Shown piece after piece: positions 23,265 to 33,400 of a stretch of 64,000 nt of DNA. The notes under the pieces are model-generated. The model made no database searches, had not been told where the DNA came from, and saw only the letters and a list, made by a program, of their open reading frames with translations. Both the position numbers and the translations under genes were made by a program. This DNA is from Malus domestica (lineage: Eukaryota; Streptophyta; Magnoliopsida; Rosales; Rosaceae). Location of the stretch: contig NC_091669.1 in assembly GCF_042453785.1 (NCBI RefSeq), forward strand, positions 12,784,501 to 12,848,500, in the 5' to 3' direction. The number at the start of each line of letters is the position of its first letter. Within the stretch, counting starts at the first letter, position 1.

Positions 23265-23440
23265 TAGTGGCCGGTGCTCTACTGAGACCACCAGACAAGG
23301 GTGCTCTACTGAGACCACCAAACCAGGGTGCTCTCTAGTGGCCGGTGCTCTACTGAGACCACCAGACAAGGGTGCTCTACTGAGACCACCAAACCAGGGT
23401 GCTCTACTGCGGCTAATAGACCAAAGTGCTCTACTGTAAC
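23265..23440 (+). repeat. Short tandem repeat around GGTGCTCTACTGAGACCACC
   Basis: The unit GGTGCTCTACTGAGACCACC, plus AGACAAG or AAACCAG, recurs four times, spaced about 29 bases apart. An inner higher-order unit includes CTCTCTAGTGGCCGGTG, which itself occurs twice (23262 and 23331). A short version (GTGCTTTGCTGAGACCACC, GTGCTCTATTGAGACCAC) is present in copy B at 27649-27695, so the array expanded after the duplication. Confidence 0.85.
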
Positions 23441-23519
23441 AATGTTACTCATATTGCAATGCTAGATTATGGCTAAGTAAACACATTTATCGATAATATA
23501 TCACATGAATTTGTTTGAA

Positions 23520-24290
23520 TCAGTTTCATAAAACATGTGTTTCCAACATAGTATTTTACGAGTATGAATCTATTGATAGAGTGGGTGGACTCAAACTCGG
23601 TGCCCATCAGTTATTGATGATGTTGCTGCAAGTGGGAAACCAATTCCAAGTAAGTCTTTTTATCTTCCAATTCTTCTTTTTGGTACTTTCAGTCCAATAT
23701 TTTTCTTACAGCACCGGTGATGTACAAATCAACGAGCCCCCAAAACCTACTTTCTTTTCTCACAAAATCAACCAAGCCAATGGATCTCACTTGAATCGCA
23801 CCATCTATGCATCTGGTAAAAAAATACATTTAATTTACATGTTCTTACCGTCGTTTGACAAATTAAATAAGCACCATGTCATTTGTGTTTGAAGGTTCCT
23901 GCAACACTGATTGGAGAATATAATACGGTGAACATATTGATGTATACAATATACTTGTTTTGCTGTATCATATAATTTTGTGTAGTGTAGTAGCTTTGCT
24001 TGATGATTCTTATTTGGTTTGTCTTTTATGTTTCAGTAAGACTTTCTAATAGAGTTTTTTATAACACTACTAATAAATATAATTTTTTCATATATAGCTG
24101 CTAACTGTGGGAAAGATGTCATACGACAACTCTGATGAGTATCGGTGGATTCTTGATTCCTTAGTTCATGTAAAATGCGACCAAGACAGATTCATTACAA
24201 AATTTGGAGAATCTAAGGACCAGTTGGAGCGAAGATTGCGACAGTTACAAATATGTAACAAAACTTGATAAATGAATTATCTGAAGTAGA
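23520..24290 (+). pseudogene. Fragments of an unidentified multi-exon gene, copy A
   Basis: Three exon-like blocks lie in order. The first (about 23548-23652) reads VFYEYESIDR...LKLGAHQLLMMLLQ and ends AATTCCAA|GTAAGTC, a good donor. The second (about 23711-23817) follows a TTTTCTTACAG acceptor and reads VQINEPPKPTFFSHKINQ. The third (about 24101-24290) reads MSYDNSDEYRWILDSLVHVK, then a charged helical stretch ending LERRLRQLQICN. Related blocks recur at 24478-24583 (+), 24605-25100 (-), 36780-37045 (+) and 37500-37700 (-), several with stops. The gene of origin is not recognised. The reuse of the same exons in both orientations suggests duplicated debris and not a working gene. Confidence 0.45.
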
Positions 24291-25340
24291 TAAGGACGTA
24301 ATTTACTTTTATTCTTGACTTCTGAATAACTTTTTTCTTCTTAATTATTGCTTTAGTAAATACTAAATTAGTGTTATTCATATTGCAATGCTAGAGATTA
24401 TGGATAAGTCAACACATTTGATGAGAACATGTTACAGAGAATTGATTTGAGTAAGTTTCAAAAGACGTGGTTAAAACATAATATTATACCAGTATGAATC
24501 TGTTGATAGAGTGGATGGACTCAAACTCGGTGGCCATCAGCTATTGATGATTTTGTTGCAAGCGGGAAAACAATTCCAAGTAAGTTAAACTGGAACATAA
24601 AAAGATCGACTTACTTGGAATTGGTTTTCCACTTGCAACAAAATCATCAATAGCTCATGGGCACCAACTTTGAGTTCATCCACTCTATCAATAGATTCAT
24701 ACTCGTAAAATACTACGTTTGAGCCACGTGTATTATGAAACTGACACAAATCAATTTCCTGCAACATATTATCATAAAACATGTTTACTTAACCATAATC
24801 TAGTATTGCAATATGAATAACACTAGTTTAGTACTTAATAAGCAATAATTATGAAGAAATATGTTATTTAGAAGTCAGGGAGTAAAAGGAAATTACCTTC
24901 GTATCTGTTTCAAATAATTCATTTATCAAGTTTTCATTACATATTTGGAACTGACGCAATCTTTGCTCCAAGTGGCCATTAGATTCTCCTAATGTTGTAA
25001 TGAATTTGTCTTGATCACGTTTTACTTGAAATAAGGAATTCGTTGATACTCATCAGAATTGTTGTATGACATCTTTTCCACAGTGGGCAGCTATATATGG
25101 AAAAATTAATTTATTAGTAGTCTTATATAAAATCTATTAGAAAGTCCTACTGAAACATAACATACAAACCAAAAAGAATCCAGCAAAGGTACCACATTAT
25201 ACAAAATTATATGATGCAGCAACATGTATACTGTTCATATAAATATGTTCATTGTATTATATTCTTCATCAGTGTTGCATGAACTTTCAGAAACACATGA
25301 AATGGAGCTTATTAAATTTGTCAAACAACGGTAAGAACCC
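23840..25340. repeat. Large inverted repeat, arms about 740 bp
   Basis: The left arm (about 23840-24590) and right arm (about 24605-25340) are reverse complements along nearly their whole length. CTTACCGTCGTTTGACAAAT at 23845 is matched by ATTTGTCAAACAACGGTAAG at 25315. The exon-like blocks and the GTTTCAGTAAGACTTTCTA motif are also mirrored. Only about 15-20 bases separate the arms near 24595, so this is close to a perfect palindrome centre. Arms differ by scattered substitutions and small indels. Confidence 0.85.
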
Positions 25341-26213
25341 AACAATCTTAATCTCTCGTCTCAAATATATGTGAATTGTGATTGACTTGATCCCATCTTA
25401 GGGTACGTAAGCGGTCTAGCACATAGGTTAGATGCATGATATAAGGAAAAATTACTGAGTTGTTGAATCGTCGACTTGTTTTGGTCATGTCTCAAAGACA
25501 AGGCATGATATATGAACAGTTACACAATGATGTATGTCGATCTTGGACATATCTCGGGATCGGGGTGTGACATAATCTCTCTGAGAATTAGTTTGTTCAG
25601 ATCAACAGTTTTCACCCAACGGAGATGCCCCAACCAGGCGAAAAAATAGAAATCTGTCAGCTAGGTAGGTGGTTCATTTTTAGGTTTGTTGCATTTCTTG
25701 GGAGTTCTTGTAAATAAAAAAAGTTAATCTGTTATGTAGGGGGAGCCATAAAATATGATGTCTGTAAATACACAAAAATGTCTACCAGTACAAAAAGGAG
25801 AAAAAAAAAATGAAAAATGAAAAAACACTGCAATGGATTAGATAATGAAGAAACATGGCATGCTGTACGGCTATCCTCACAAAATTATCTAGGGAAACAA
25901 ATTGAAAGGGAAGAACAAAATTGTAAGGGGAGAACGAAGGGACCCCCTGTTGTGAATTATTATTTGTGGCATGAGAAGTGAACAACTTGGAAGGGAAGAA
26001 CAAAACGACCTTGTTGCAAGCCTAATAAATATAATTAAAAGACGTTAATTTGACAGGAAAAGAAAACACAGAAATACACTATTTAAATCATAGAACAAAA
26101 TAGGAAATGTATCAAGCAACAAAAGAATGAAGAAACATAAATTCTTTGATCTTATTAGTTTCTTCAACATGCCACAAATTCTAAACCACTATGATACGTT
26201 GCTATGATGCAGT
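25341..26213. other. Intergenic sequence between the tandem copies, left part
   Basis: AT-rich, with no supported coding region. ATCTCGGGATCGGGGTGTGAC near 25552 has the look of an LTR edge but no partner was found. GGGAAGAACAAAA occurs twice (25909, 25993). Confidence 0.35.
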
Positions 26214-26718
26214 CTGGTTTTCGGCAAAACTGGTAGATTTATGAGTTTCAACAAACTGGCTTTATTGTTCTAGCTATTCACTACTTTGCATCATTCATTG
26301 ACCCGCAAAGTTTGTGGGACTAGAAGAAAAGTAATTCTACATTTTTTTGCTGAACAAAAAATAATCTGAATTAATTCTGATAAGATGTGCAGACATGCAT
26401 GTTCCTCATCGAGTGTCATTGTTATGAGCCAATGCAGAAATCAGATGTGCAGACGGGAATATGGCTATGAATAGTTCCTTGTAACAGGCAACCGTCCTAA
26501 ATATTTTGTGTATGAAAATATGCACACAAATATAATATCTGAAACAAAATAGGATAATTGTTTCCTGTTGCATGGAGTCAGTTTTTCTTCGAATCCCACA
26601 ACCATAAGAATTGACAGAGTTTGTAATGTTTTTTTATTCAGCAAAATAATGTAGAATTACGATTCTTCTAATCCCACACCCATAAACTCCTAAATCCACC
26701 AGTTTTGCCGAAAACCAG
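26214..26718. mobile_element. 505-bp MITE-like inverted-repeat element
   Basis: The left end CTGGTTTTCGGCAAAACTGG is the reverse complement of the right end CCAGTTTTGCCGAAAACCAG at 26699-26718. The similarity continues inward for about 100 bases (TAGATTTATGAGTTT with AAACTCCTAAATCCA). AGT flanks both sides (26211-26213, 26719-26721), a possible 3-bp target duplication. There is no coding capacity. Confidence 0.78.
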
Positions 26719-27282
26719 AGTTGTTCGAATTCACAATGGGCATTTTAGGGGTTTTCGAATGCTTCACCAATTTAGCCTTCTGACTTTATATATATAGATT
26801 AAATTGATGAAATGGAAAATGATGTGCTTGAACTTGAAAATCATTCAAGTTACAGATGATGTTTCATTGTTCATCACTGTTTGCTGTAAGTTGTGTTCCC
26901 TTATCTCTACCGATTTGTTGTGCGGTAATCGAATTAGTATGACGACTTTTAATTGTTTTGCTTACGACACTTGACTCTGAAGCATTGAATTCATCTCATG
27001 AGATTGGAAACCACAAGAAAGTTTTCAATGCAACTCTCACATTGTCGCATGACATTACGTACGAATTCACTCTTGTCGTAACGGTATATCATGTACACAT
27101 ATAAAATTTAATATCCACTTGTAACCTACTCACCTAAAACAGTTATAACGTTTTGCTCTAATACCAAAGCTCATCAAATCAAAACACATAAAACTGCATT
27201 AAAACTGTTTGAGTTTAGTATCCATTGGTAACCTACTCACCTGACCATCAAAATCTTTGACTTGGTTCAGACTCATTGCTTC

Positions 27283-27290
27283 TATATAAA
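27283..27290 (+). promoter_or_regulatory. TATA box of prolamin-like copy B
   Basis: TATATAAA lies about 100 bases before the ATG at 27390, matching the box in copy A. Copy B also keeps about 30 bases just upstream (CTTTGACTTGGTTCAGAC) that copy A lacks. Confidence 0.6.
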
Positions 27291-27389
27291 TCCTTACCCT
27301 CCCTCCTCCAACATCAAAGCATATACCCAAATCTACCAAAACCTTTTCTGATATAGCACAAAAGAGCCGTTCCAAGCTTCACAATAGCC

Positions 27390-27645
27390 ATGTCTAGACA
27401 AGCTCAAGCACTACTTTCACTACTCCTATTGGCAACATGAGCTGCACCTGGTCTGGCAGATGTGCCACCACTGTCCTTCCCGACCATCCCAGGCCTATTT
27501 CCATCTAGGATTCTAGGGCTATCCCCGCCGGAAAACCCAGATAAGGTAGCAAAGTACTGGTCTTCACTTCAGGAAATTCCAGGTGGGCATTAGAATTTTA
27601 TACCACAATCTTGACTGGTAATTTTGCAATCAACTATGCTTGTTT
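27390..27645 (+). pseudogene. Prolamin-like (ECA1-type) gene, copy B, decayed and truncated
   Basis: The ATG context and first sixteen codons equal copy A (MSRQAQALLSLLLLAT). Codon 17, TGT (Cys) in copy A, is TGA here, which stops the protein inside the signal peptide. Reading on in frame gives the linker (FPTIPGLFPS) and KVAKYWSSLQEIPG, where the first domain cysteine has become Tyr. A TAG follows GGGCAT at about 27594. The rest of the cysteine domain is replaced after about 27640 by GTGCTTTGCTGAGACCACC repeat sequence. It is dead independently of copy A, so neither copy in this window encodes an intact protein. Confidence 0.85.
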
Positions 27646-27734
27646 CAGGGTGCTTTGCTGAGACCACCAGACCAGAGTGCTCTATTGAGACCACAAGTCC
27701 AGCAATCAGTGTTAGTACTGTTCTAAAAATCCAC

Positions 27735-27865
27735 GCCTAGCGCCACCTAGGCGCTAGGCGGTTGACCACCGTTCTGATTAATGCCTAGGTGTTTGAAAAT
27801 TAAGAAAGGACGCCTAGACCTACTGAGGCACTCGTCTGGACCGCTTAGGCACCGTCCTAGCGTAT
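27735..27865. repeat. Palindrome-rich CGCCTAGG element in copy B
   Basis: About 130 bases rich in interleaved palindromes: CGCCTAGCGCCACCTAGGCG, CTAGGCGGT, ACGCCTAG and CCTAGCG. Copy A has no equivalent between its repeat array and ACTCATATTGCAATGCTAG, so it entered copy B after the duplication. The compact inverted design suggests a small non-autonomous element. Superfamily unknown. Confidence 0.6.
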
Positions 27866-27984
27866 TCTAGAACCTACTCATATTGCAATGCTAGATTATG
27901 GATAAGATTAATGATATATGTTGTAGTGAATTGATTTGAGTCAGTTTTACACTACTACAAAATTATTTATAACTAACGGTTCAA

Positions 27985-28290
27985 AAACCGACAAAAAACA
28001 TATATTACTATCGGATTTTAAGCAAAATCCGACAGAAAATAGATGTAGTGACGGATATAATAAGCGACAGAATTGCCAACGTCAGGAAATGAATTTTCCG
28101 ACAGAAATAGTGTCGAATATAACCGACAGAGAATAAATTAATAATAAATAAATAATAGCATTTTCTGTCGGATAAAACCAACAGAAAATGTATACAACCG
28201 ACAGAAATTGTGTCGGTTAAAATCACCAGGTAATATATTAATTATAAATAAGACCATACTCTATCGGATAAAACCGACAGAAAATTGATT
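27985..28290. repeat. Left subterminal repeats of the CACTA element
   Basis: Short motifs of the form TCGGATAAAACCGACAG, GTCGGTTAAAA and CCGACAGAAA recur at least eight times in both orientations. One more complete palindromic copy, CTGTCGGTTAAAACCGACAG, stands alone at about 30073. Confidence 0.8.
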
Positions 28291-28299
28291 AATAATTAA

Positions 28300-30418
28300 A
28301 AAAAATATAAAAACGACATGACAGCATTATCCCTTCTTCTCCTTCTCCTTCTTGTTGAGCATTCTTCTTCTGCTCGAAATGACCCACCATGCTTGAACCA
28401 GATTCTGCAGCTAAGGAGCAAACCAGATTGAGCTAATAAGGTACACCATATTCTTCACTTCCTACAGTTCATCCTGAAAATACAAAGCAATGAGGATCAA
28501 ATTGTTTGCCCATCTCCGGCCACTGATTGATGAAATGGCGAAGAGTATGAGTTGGCACCATGGATGGATTGTGACAGGACATGAGAGATTACCTGAGAAA
28601 GCCATTTTTCGATGCTCTACTTGTCGTAGGTTTTTCTTGTGCAGAGAGTGACTGGATCTTTGAACCTCTGCTAAGTCTTGGGGGCACTGGAAGAGCTTCA
28701 AGCTGAAACTGCTTGGCTCCTTACATATACGGAGTCATTCTTTTATATTTGTAACTCACAATCCGACACATAAGCAAATGGAACTCAATAAAATCATACA
28801 AAGGAAAAGTTTCTGCAGACATCGAGCAATGATTTCTTAACAAGGAAGAGTATGACTCTTTACATATGCGAGGAGCCAAGTTTACAACTTTACCAGCAAA
28901 CAAAAATTTCAATCCAAAAAATAAAAACCGACAGCGTCTCAACTAACATTGTCCAAAAAAATGTCCTGAGCTAAACATGAGAAATCTGAAATTTTCCATT
29001 CTTCGAATAATTGAATGAGGTAGGCAGAAAGGACACCAATGATTCTATTAGTCTACTATTATAGGGAATCTTCGTAATCAGGGAAGATGAGGATGCTGCT
29101 CGGTATACAAACCAAAATTAGTCAGAGACTAATTAGAGCACTGGTTTTTATTCAAGCTCTGGAGAAGGGAGGTTATCGAGGGGTATTCAAGTGAAGTAAG
29201 GAAAGTTGAAGGTGAGCACTGGAAGAGCTTCAAGCCAGTCAGCTTAAATCCCTTCTTTTCAAACCTAGAGATTATCTCTCCAACCTAAAACAATTCACCC
29301 CATATCACACATATTAACACTAAGAACACCAAGCTAAAATCTAAAACCCGAGAGATCTTCCTCCTCCCCAGTCAATAAATGTGAATAAATTAAAGTTCAA
29401 GCTTTTGTTTTTTCAAAAGCCCAGAAGCGAAAATTTCAGAACACAATCAAAATTTCGAAAATTTCACAATTTCATAACTGCCCCAAGTTTTCCAGCTCCA
29501 ATCACCCTTCAAATTGAACAAACTAAAATACAAGATTAGAGAATTAAATTAGCTTACGAGGCCACGTTGAACTCCATCAGGCTTCACCATTATGTCCGTC
29601 TCATCAACTTGTTCCTGAAAAAACACACAGCCGCCATTAAAACCCCAAAAATTCCAATTGGGTTTTTACTAAATGGAAAATCAAGCAACGGGTTTTCAAC
29701 AATTTTGAAAAATACGAAGAGGGTAGGAGGCAAACCAGTGAAGCAACCAAGTGGGGAAGAAAGATTCGAGGTTTGGCGAGGGTTTTGGCATGGGAACGAG
29801 CTGCGAAATATGAGAAAAGATGGAGGTTCGAAGGGAATGCAGATAGTTGGTGATGGCTGGTGCGTAGGTTAGAGTTGCGGTGGGCGGAGGTTAAGTTGCT
29901 ACAGGTGGAAAGGGTGGGGGGGGGGGGGGGGGGAGAATAACTTGTGCCTTGTTCATCCATGGTGATTGAAGCGAGAAGGAGAAGGAAATGAGGAGAAGAA
30001 AAAAGGAGGAAGGGAGAAGCACATGCGCAAGGAAAGAGATTGAGGGGTTTTAATTTTGAAAATTGTCATTACTGTCGGTTAAAACCGACAGAAACAAAAT
30101 GGCGGCATCCAAAAATTTTAAATTCCCCCCATTTTTGTTACGATTTAAAAAAATAAAAAAATAATTGTTTGATTTAATAAATAAATAATATGTATTTATA
30201 TAGAATACGTTTTTAAAAATTAAATAAATAATTGTTTGGTTTAATAGATAATTTACACTTTTGGTTTAATAGATAATAACTCATGTAAAATATGCTTTAA
30301 ATAAACGAAAAGAGAATTGTACAATGAAAATGTCATCACACAAACTAAATATTGTCTAATCAATACTTGAAAAACATAAATAAAAATTTAGCACAAATTA
30401 CTTTTCCCACTACAAAAT
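28300..30418. other. Interior of the CACTA element, left part
   Basis: No transposase domain or known gene is recognised. An exon-like minus-strand stretch at 28595-28690 (LAEVQRSSHSLHKKNLRQVE, donor GGTAATC) could be another captured piece but has no family I know. A run of about sixteen G lies at 29917-29933. 29960-30060 is purine-rich. Confidence 0.4.
29917..29933 (+). repeat. Homopolymer G run
   Basis: After GGTGGAAAGGGT there are about sixteen consecutive G residues. It could form a G-quadruplex, but assemblies often misjudge the length of such runs. Confidence 0.8.
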
Positions 30419-30429
30419 TTAGGCAAATT

Positions 30430-33400
30430 TAACGGAGATATGCATTCTACGAAACTAGTTTCCATGATCTAACCGTCAAACTTGTTTGTAGATACTACAA
30501 GATCACATACGTAAAAAATTGCAAAAAAAAAAAACATTCAGAGCTTAGGTAACGGAACAAAAGTTTTCGACGGTTATAAACGAAAAATCACAATTTAATG
30601 GTTATTTTAGCTCCGATTTTGATGATTTTTTTATAGCAACACTCCTCGACCCTATAAGAATGCAATGAATAAATTTGATTTTCAATTTAAAATATTTACA
30701 CTAGTAGATACCACAAAATCTTATTTTATACTTAATGGAAGTATAACATTAACTCTAAGGGTGCGTTTGTTGCGCCGGACTGTCTCGGACTGGACTAGCT
30801 GCAGGGACTAAGCTGGATTGGCTTAGACTAGACTAAGCTGGACTAACTTAGTGAAGCGTTTGGTGCAGTGTCGAACTAAGAAGCAGGATAATAAAAACAA
30901 TATTGTTTACCAGATTTGTGTTTGCTTAGAGTAGGACTACAAATTTTTGCCATTGTGTAATAGAGTAATGCTACAAATCTCATGATATGGGTTTTGGAGC
31001 ATATTTTTGCCATGTATATTATGAATCTTAAAAAAAGAGGACAATTGTTTTGTTTCTATTACCTGCTAATAGAATTGGGACATACTATAGTTGAGACATA
31101 CTATTTATAAGTGGTTGAGTTTAATTTGCAAATGTAACTTGATTTAAACTCTATCACCCAAAATAAGAAAAAGAATAGTGCCCAATACATGCAACTTCAA
31201 CAAATACAAGTACATAAGAAGATACTTGTGACAAGTCAATCTTTGCCATTGATTGACTCTTAAAACATCATTCACCAAACTTTCATCCAGGATATTTTAC
31301 AAAATGCCAGTGAACTATAGTATAGCATTCCAAAGTAGATCTCCATAATTTACAAAATCCAGTAGCCTTAGCCTTAGCCTTCCGTTTATGCTCCTCTTCT
31401 CTGCAACCAACAACCATAAAATATTTCAGCATCAACCCCACACAGTACAAAACATTCACAATGTAATATCATGGTTATAAACCAAGTAGATGACCGTAAA
31501 CCTCTGTTTAACCAAATGTGCAGAATACACACACACACACACACAAATGTGCATAATACACACACGGACATCAAACAAATGTGCAGAATAGACACACACA
31601 CACACGGACATCAAACCAATATGCCACCAAATTAAACAAGGCCTTAATGTGCTAAAGAAAGGGTTAACTTTTCTAAAAGTCCCTTGTTTGTACTTTGCTT
31701 GTACGTTAAACATGCAGGCAAAGAGGACAACATAATGAAGCAGATGGAGAGAGAGGCTAAGCAGCTGACATTTCAGCGCAGACCATCTTAGCGCAAACCA
31801 TCTTTGGACTGTGAAAGTTATCAGCCAAGTGCCCCTTGACAGTTCCGTGATGGATAATTAGACATCCAAATTGGAAATAGACTGTCAAATGTCACCCTTC
31901 TTTTGATTATCTATCAGTAAATGACAAGCATCTGCAATTCAAAAATTATTCACAAATACCAATTGCTCATAAGTTATTGCTAGAAGATCACGCACACCAA
32001 TTTCAAGTGAAGAGCATAGCAAATCCATCAGTGCCACTGTTTATGCCTTTGTCTAGTATCCATGCATAAAGCATTAAAATTTCAATTCGATTCGATGGTA
32101 AGTGGGAGAAATCACATTGACCTAAGTGTAAGTGGAAGGGTGGAAGCAACCGAGGTTAAGCAGTCACATTTAGTCTGGATGAAGTCTGCATGCATATCAC
32201 TAACAACGTATCTAACATGGACTCTCCCTCCACATCCCCTGTAAGCTGTAAGGAGGTCATTCCAGCAGTTCCGAGGTATGTCTAGTATGCAATTGGCCAC
32301 ATCATTTACTTTTAGTTAGAATATGACACTAGAGAATGATACAAAAGCATGACGGTAAACTAATACATCCACGTGAAGCATTATACAATACGAAAAATTG
32401 TTAAACTCCGCATGACTTTGTTCATATGAAGTCAATCAGGGAAGTCGTAACTTGTAACCACCGCTTAGGATGCAATTCTAAAGACAAATCAGAAATCTAT
32501 TACCAACAGTTACATAGGTTTGTCCAAATGAAGAAACAGTTTGGGGATAAAGCTTTAGATAGGGATAGAAGAACAATAAGAAGAATACGGAAAAATAGAT
32601 TCGGAAGTTTACAAGGTCAGACATCCAAAAGAAAAAAGGAATCACTTTTCTACATGATATACAGACATCGAACTCTTCGACAAAAAAATAGAGACATCGA
32701 ACTCAAACAAGCTTCTAAATATGAAACAAACACCGGAAACTATGCACGTGAACTGCTTGCCAAACAACAAAAGGATGCTAAAACACATTATACAGATCTG
32801 ATCGTAAACCTCTGACTAACTGTAAAACCTCAATTCTAACATCAAGTAATTTCATATCCTTCAAAGGGAAATCCAGCACCTTTTATTTTCACATGACTTT
32901 TGTGAAGTCCTTAAATCTTATATCATTTATTGTAATCTTCAAATGAAATTACGCCATCAGTGGCCTGGTAAGAATCTGGTTACAACTAAGCATGCATGCA
33001 TAGATTGTATTGAGATTTATCTAATGTGGCTGGTCAAGCAAGGCCCCAGAATCTCCCCGTTGCTGAACAATATGTTGGCATTAATTTGGAAGAAATCCTG
33101 TAACCCTATGATTTGTTTTGGTCTTGAGATTTGGATTTATGCAATTAACTTAATGACATACAAAAAACAAACCTCCTCTTAAGAATAAGGTTAAGGCTGT
33201 GTTTTAGACCTTGGTTATATACGAAAAAGCATCCAGACATCTTGAACTCAACTCTTGCAAGTTCCCAAGGTGGATAGATTCATCTAAGATACTCACATCA
33301 ATCATCTAGTGGATAGATTCATCTAAGATACTCACATCAATCATCTAGGCATGGCATATTGGTTCCGAAATTATATTCATTAGTTAAACAGCACAAGTTG

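Noticed and set aside
29567..29960. Two opposing frames of about 100 codons in the CACTA interior
   Set aside because: They overlap each other, one runs through the G homopolymer, and neither has a recognisable motif.
32426..32815. 129-codon Lys/Arg-rich frame in the PIF/Harbinger-type element
   Set aside because: Composition follows the A-rich sequence. No Myb-like or DDE motif is present.
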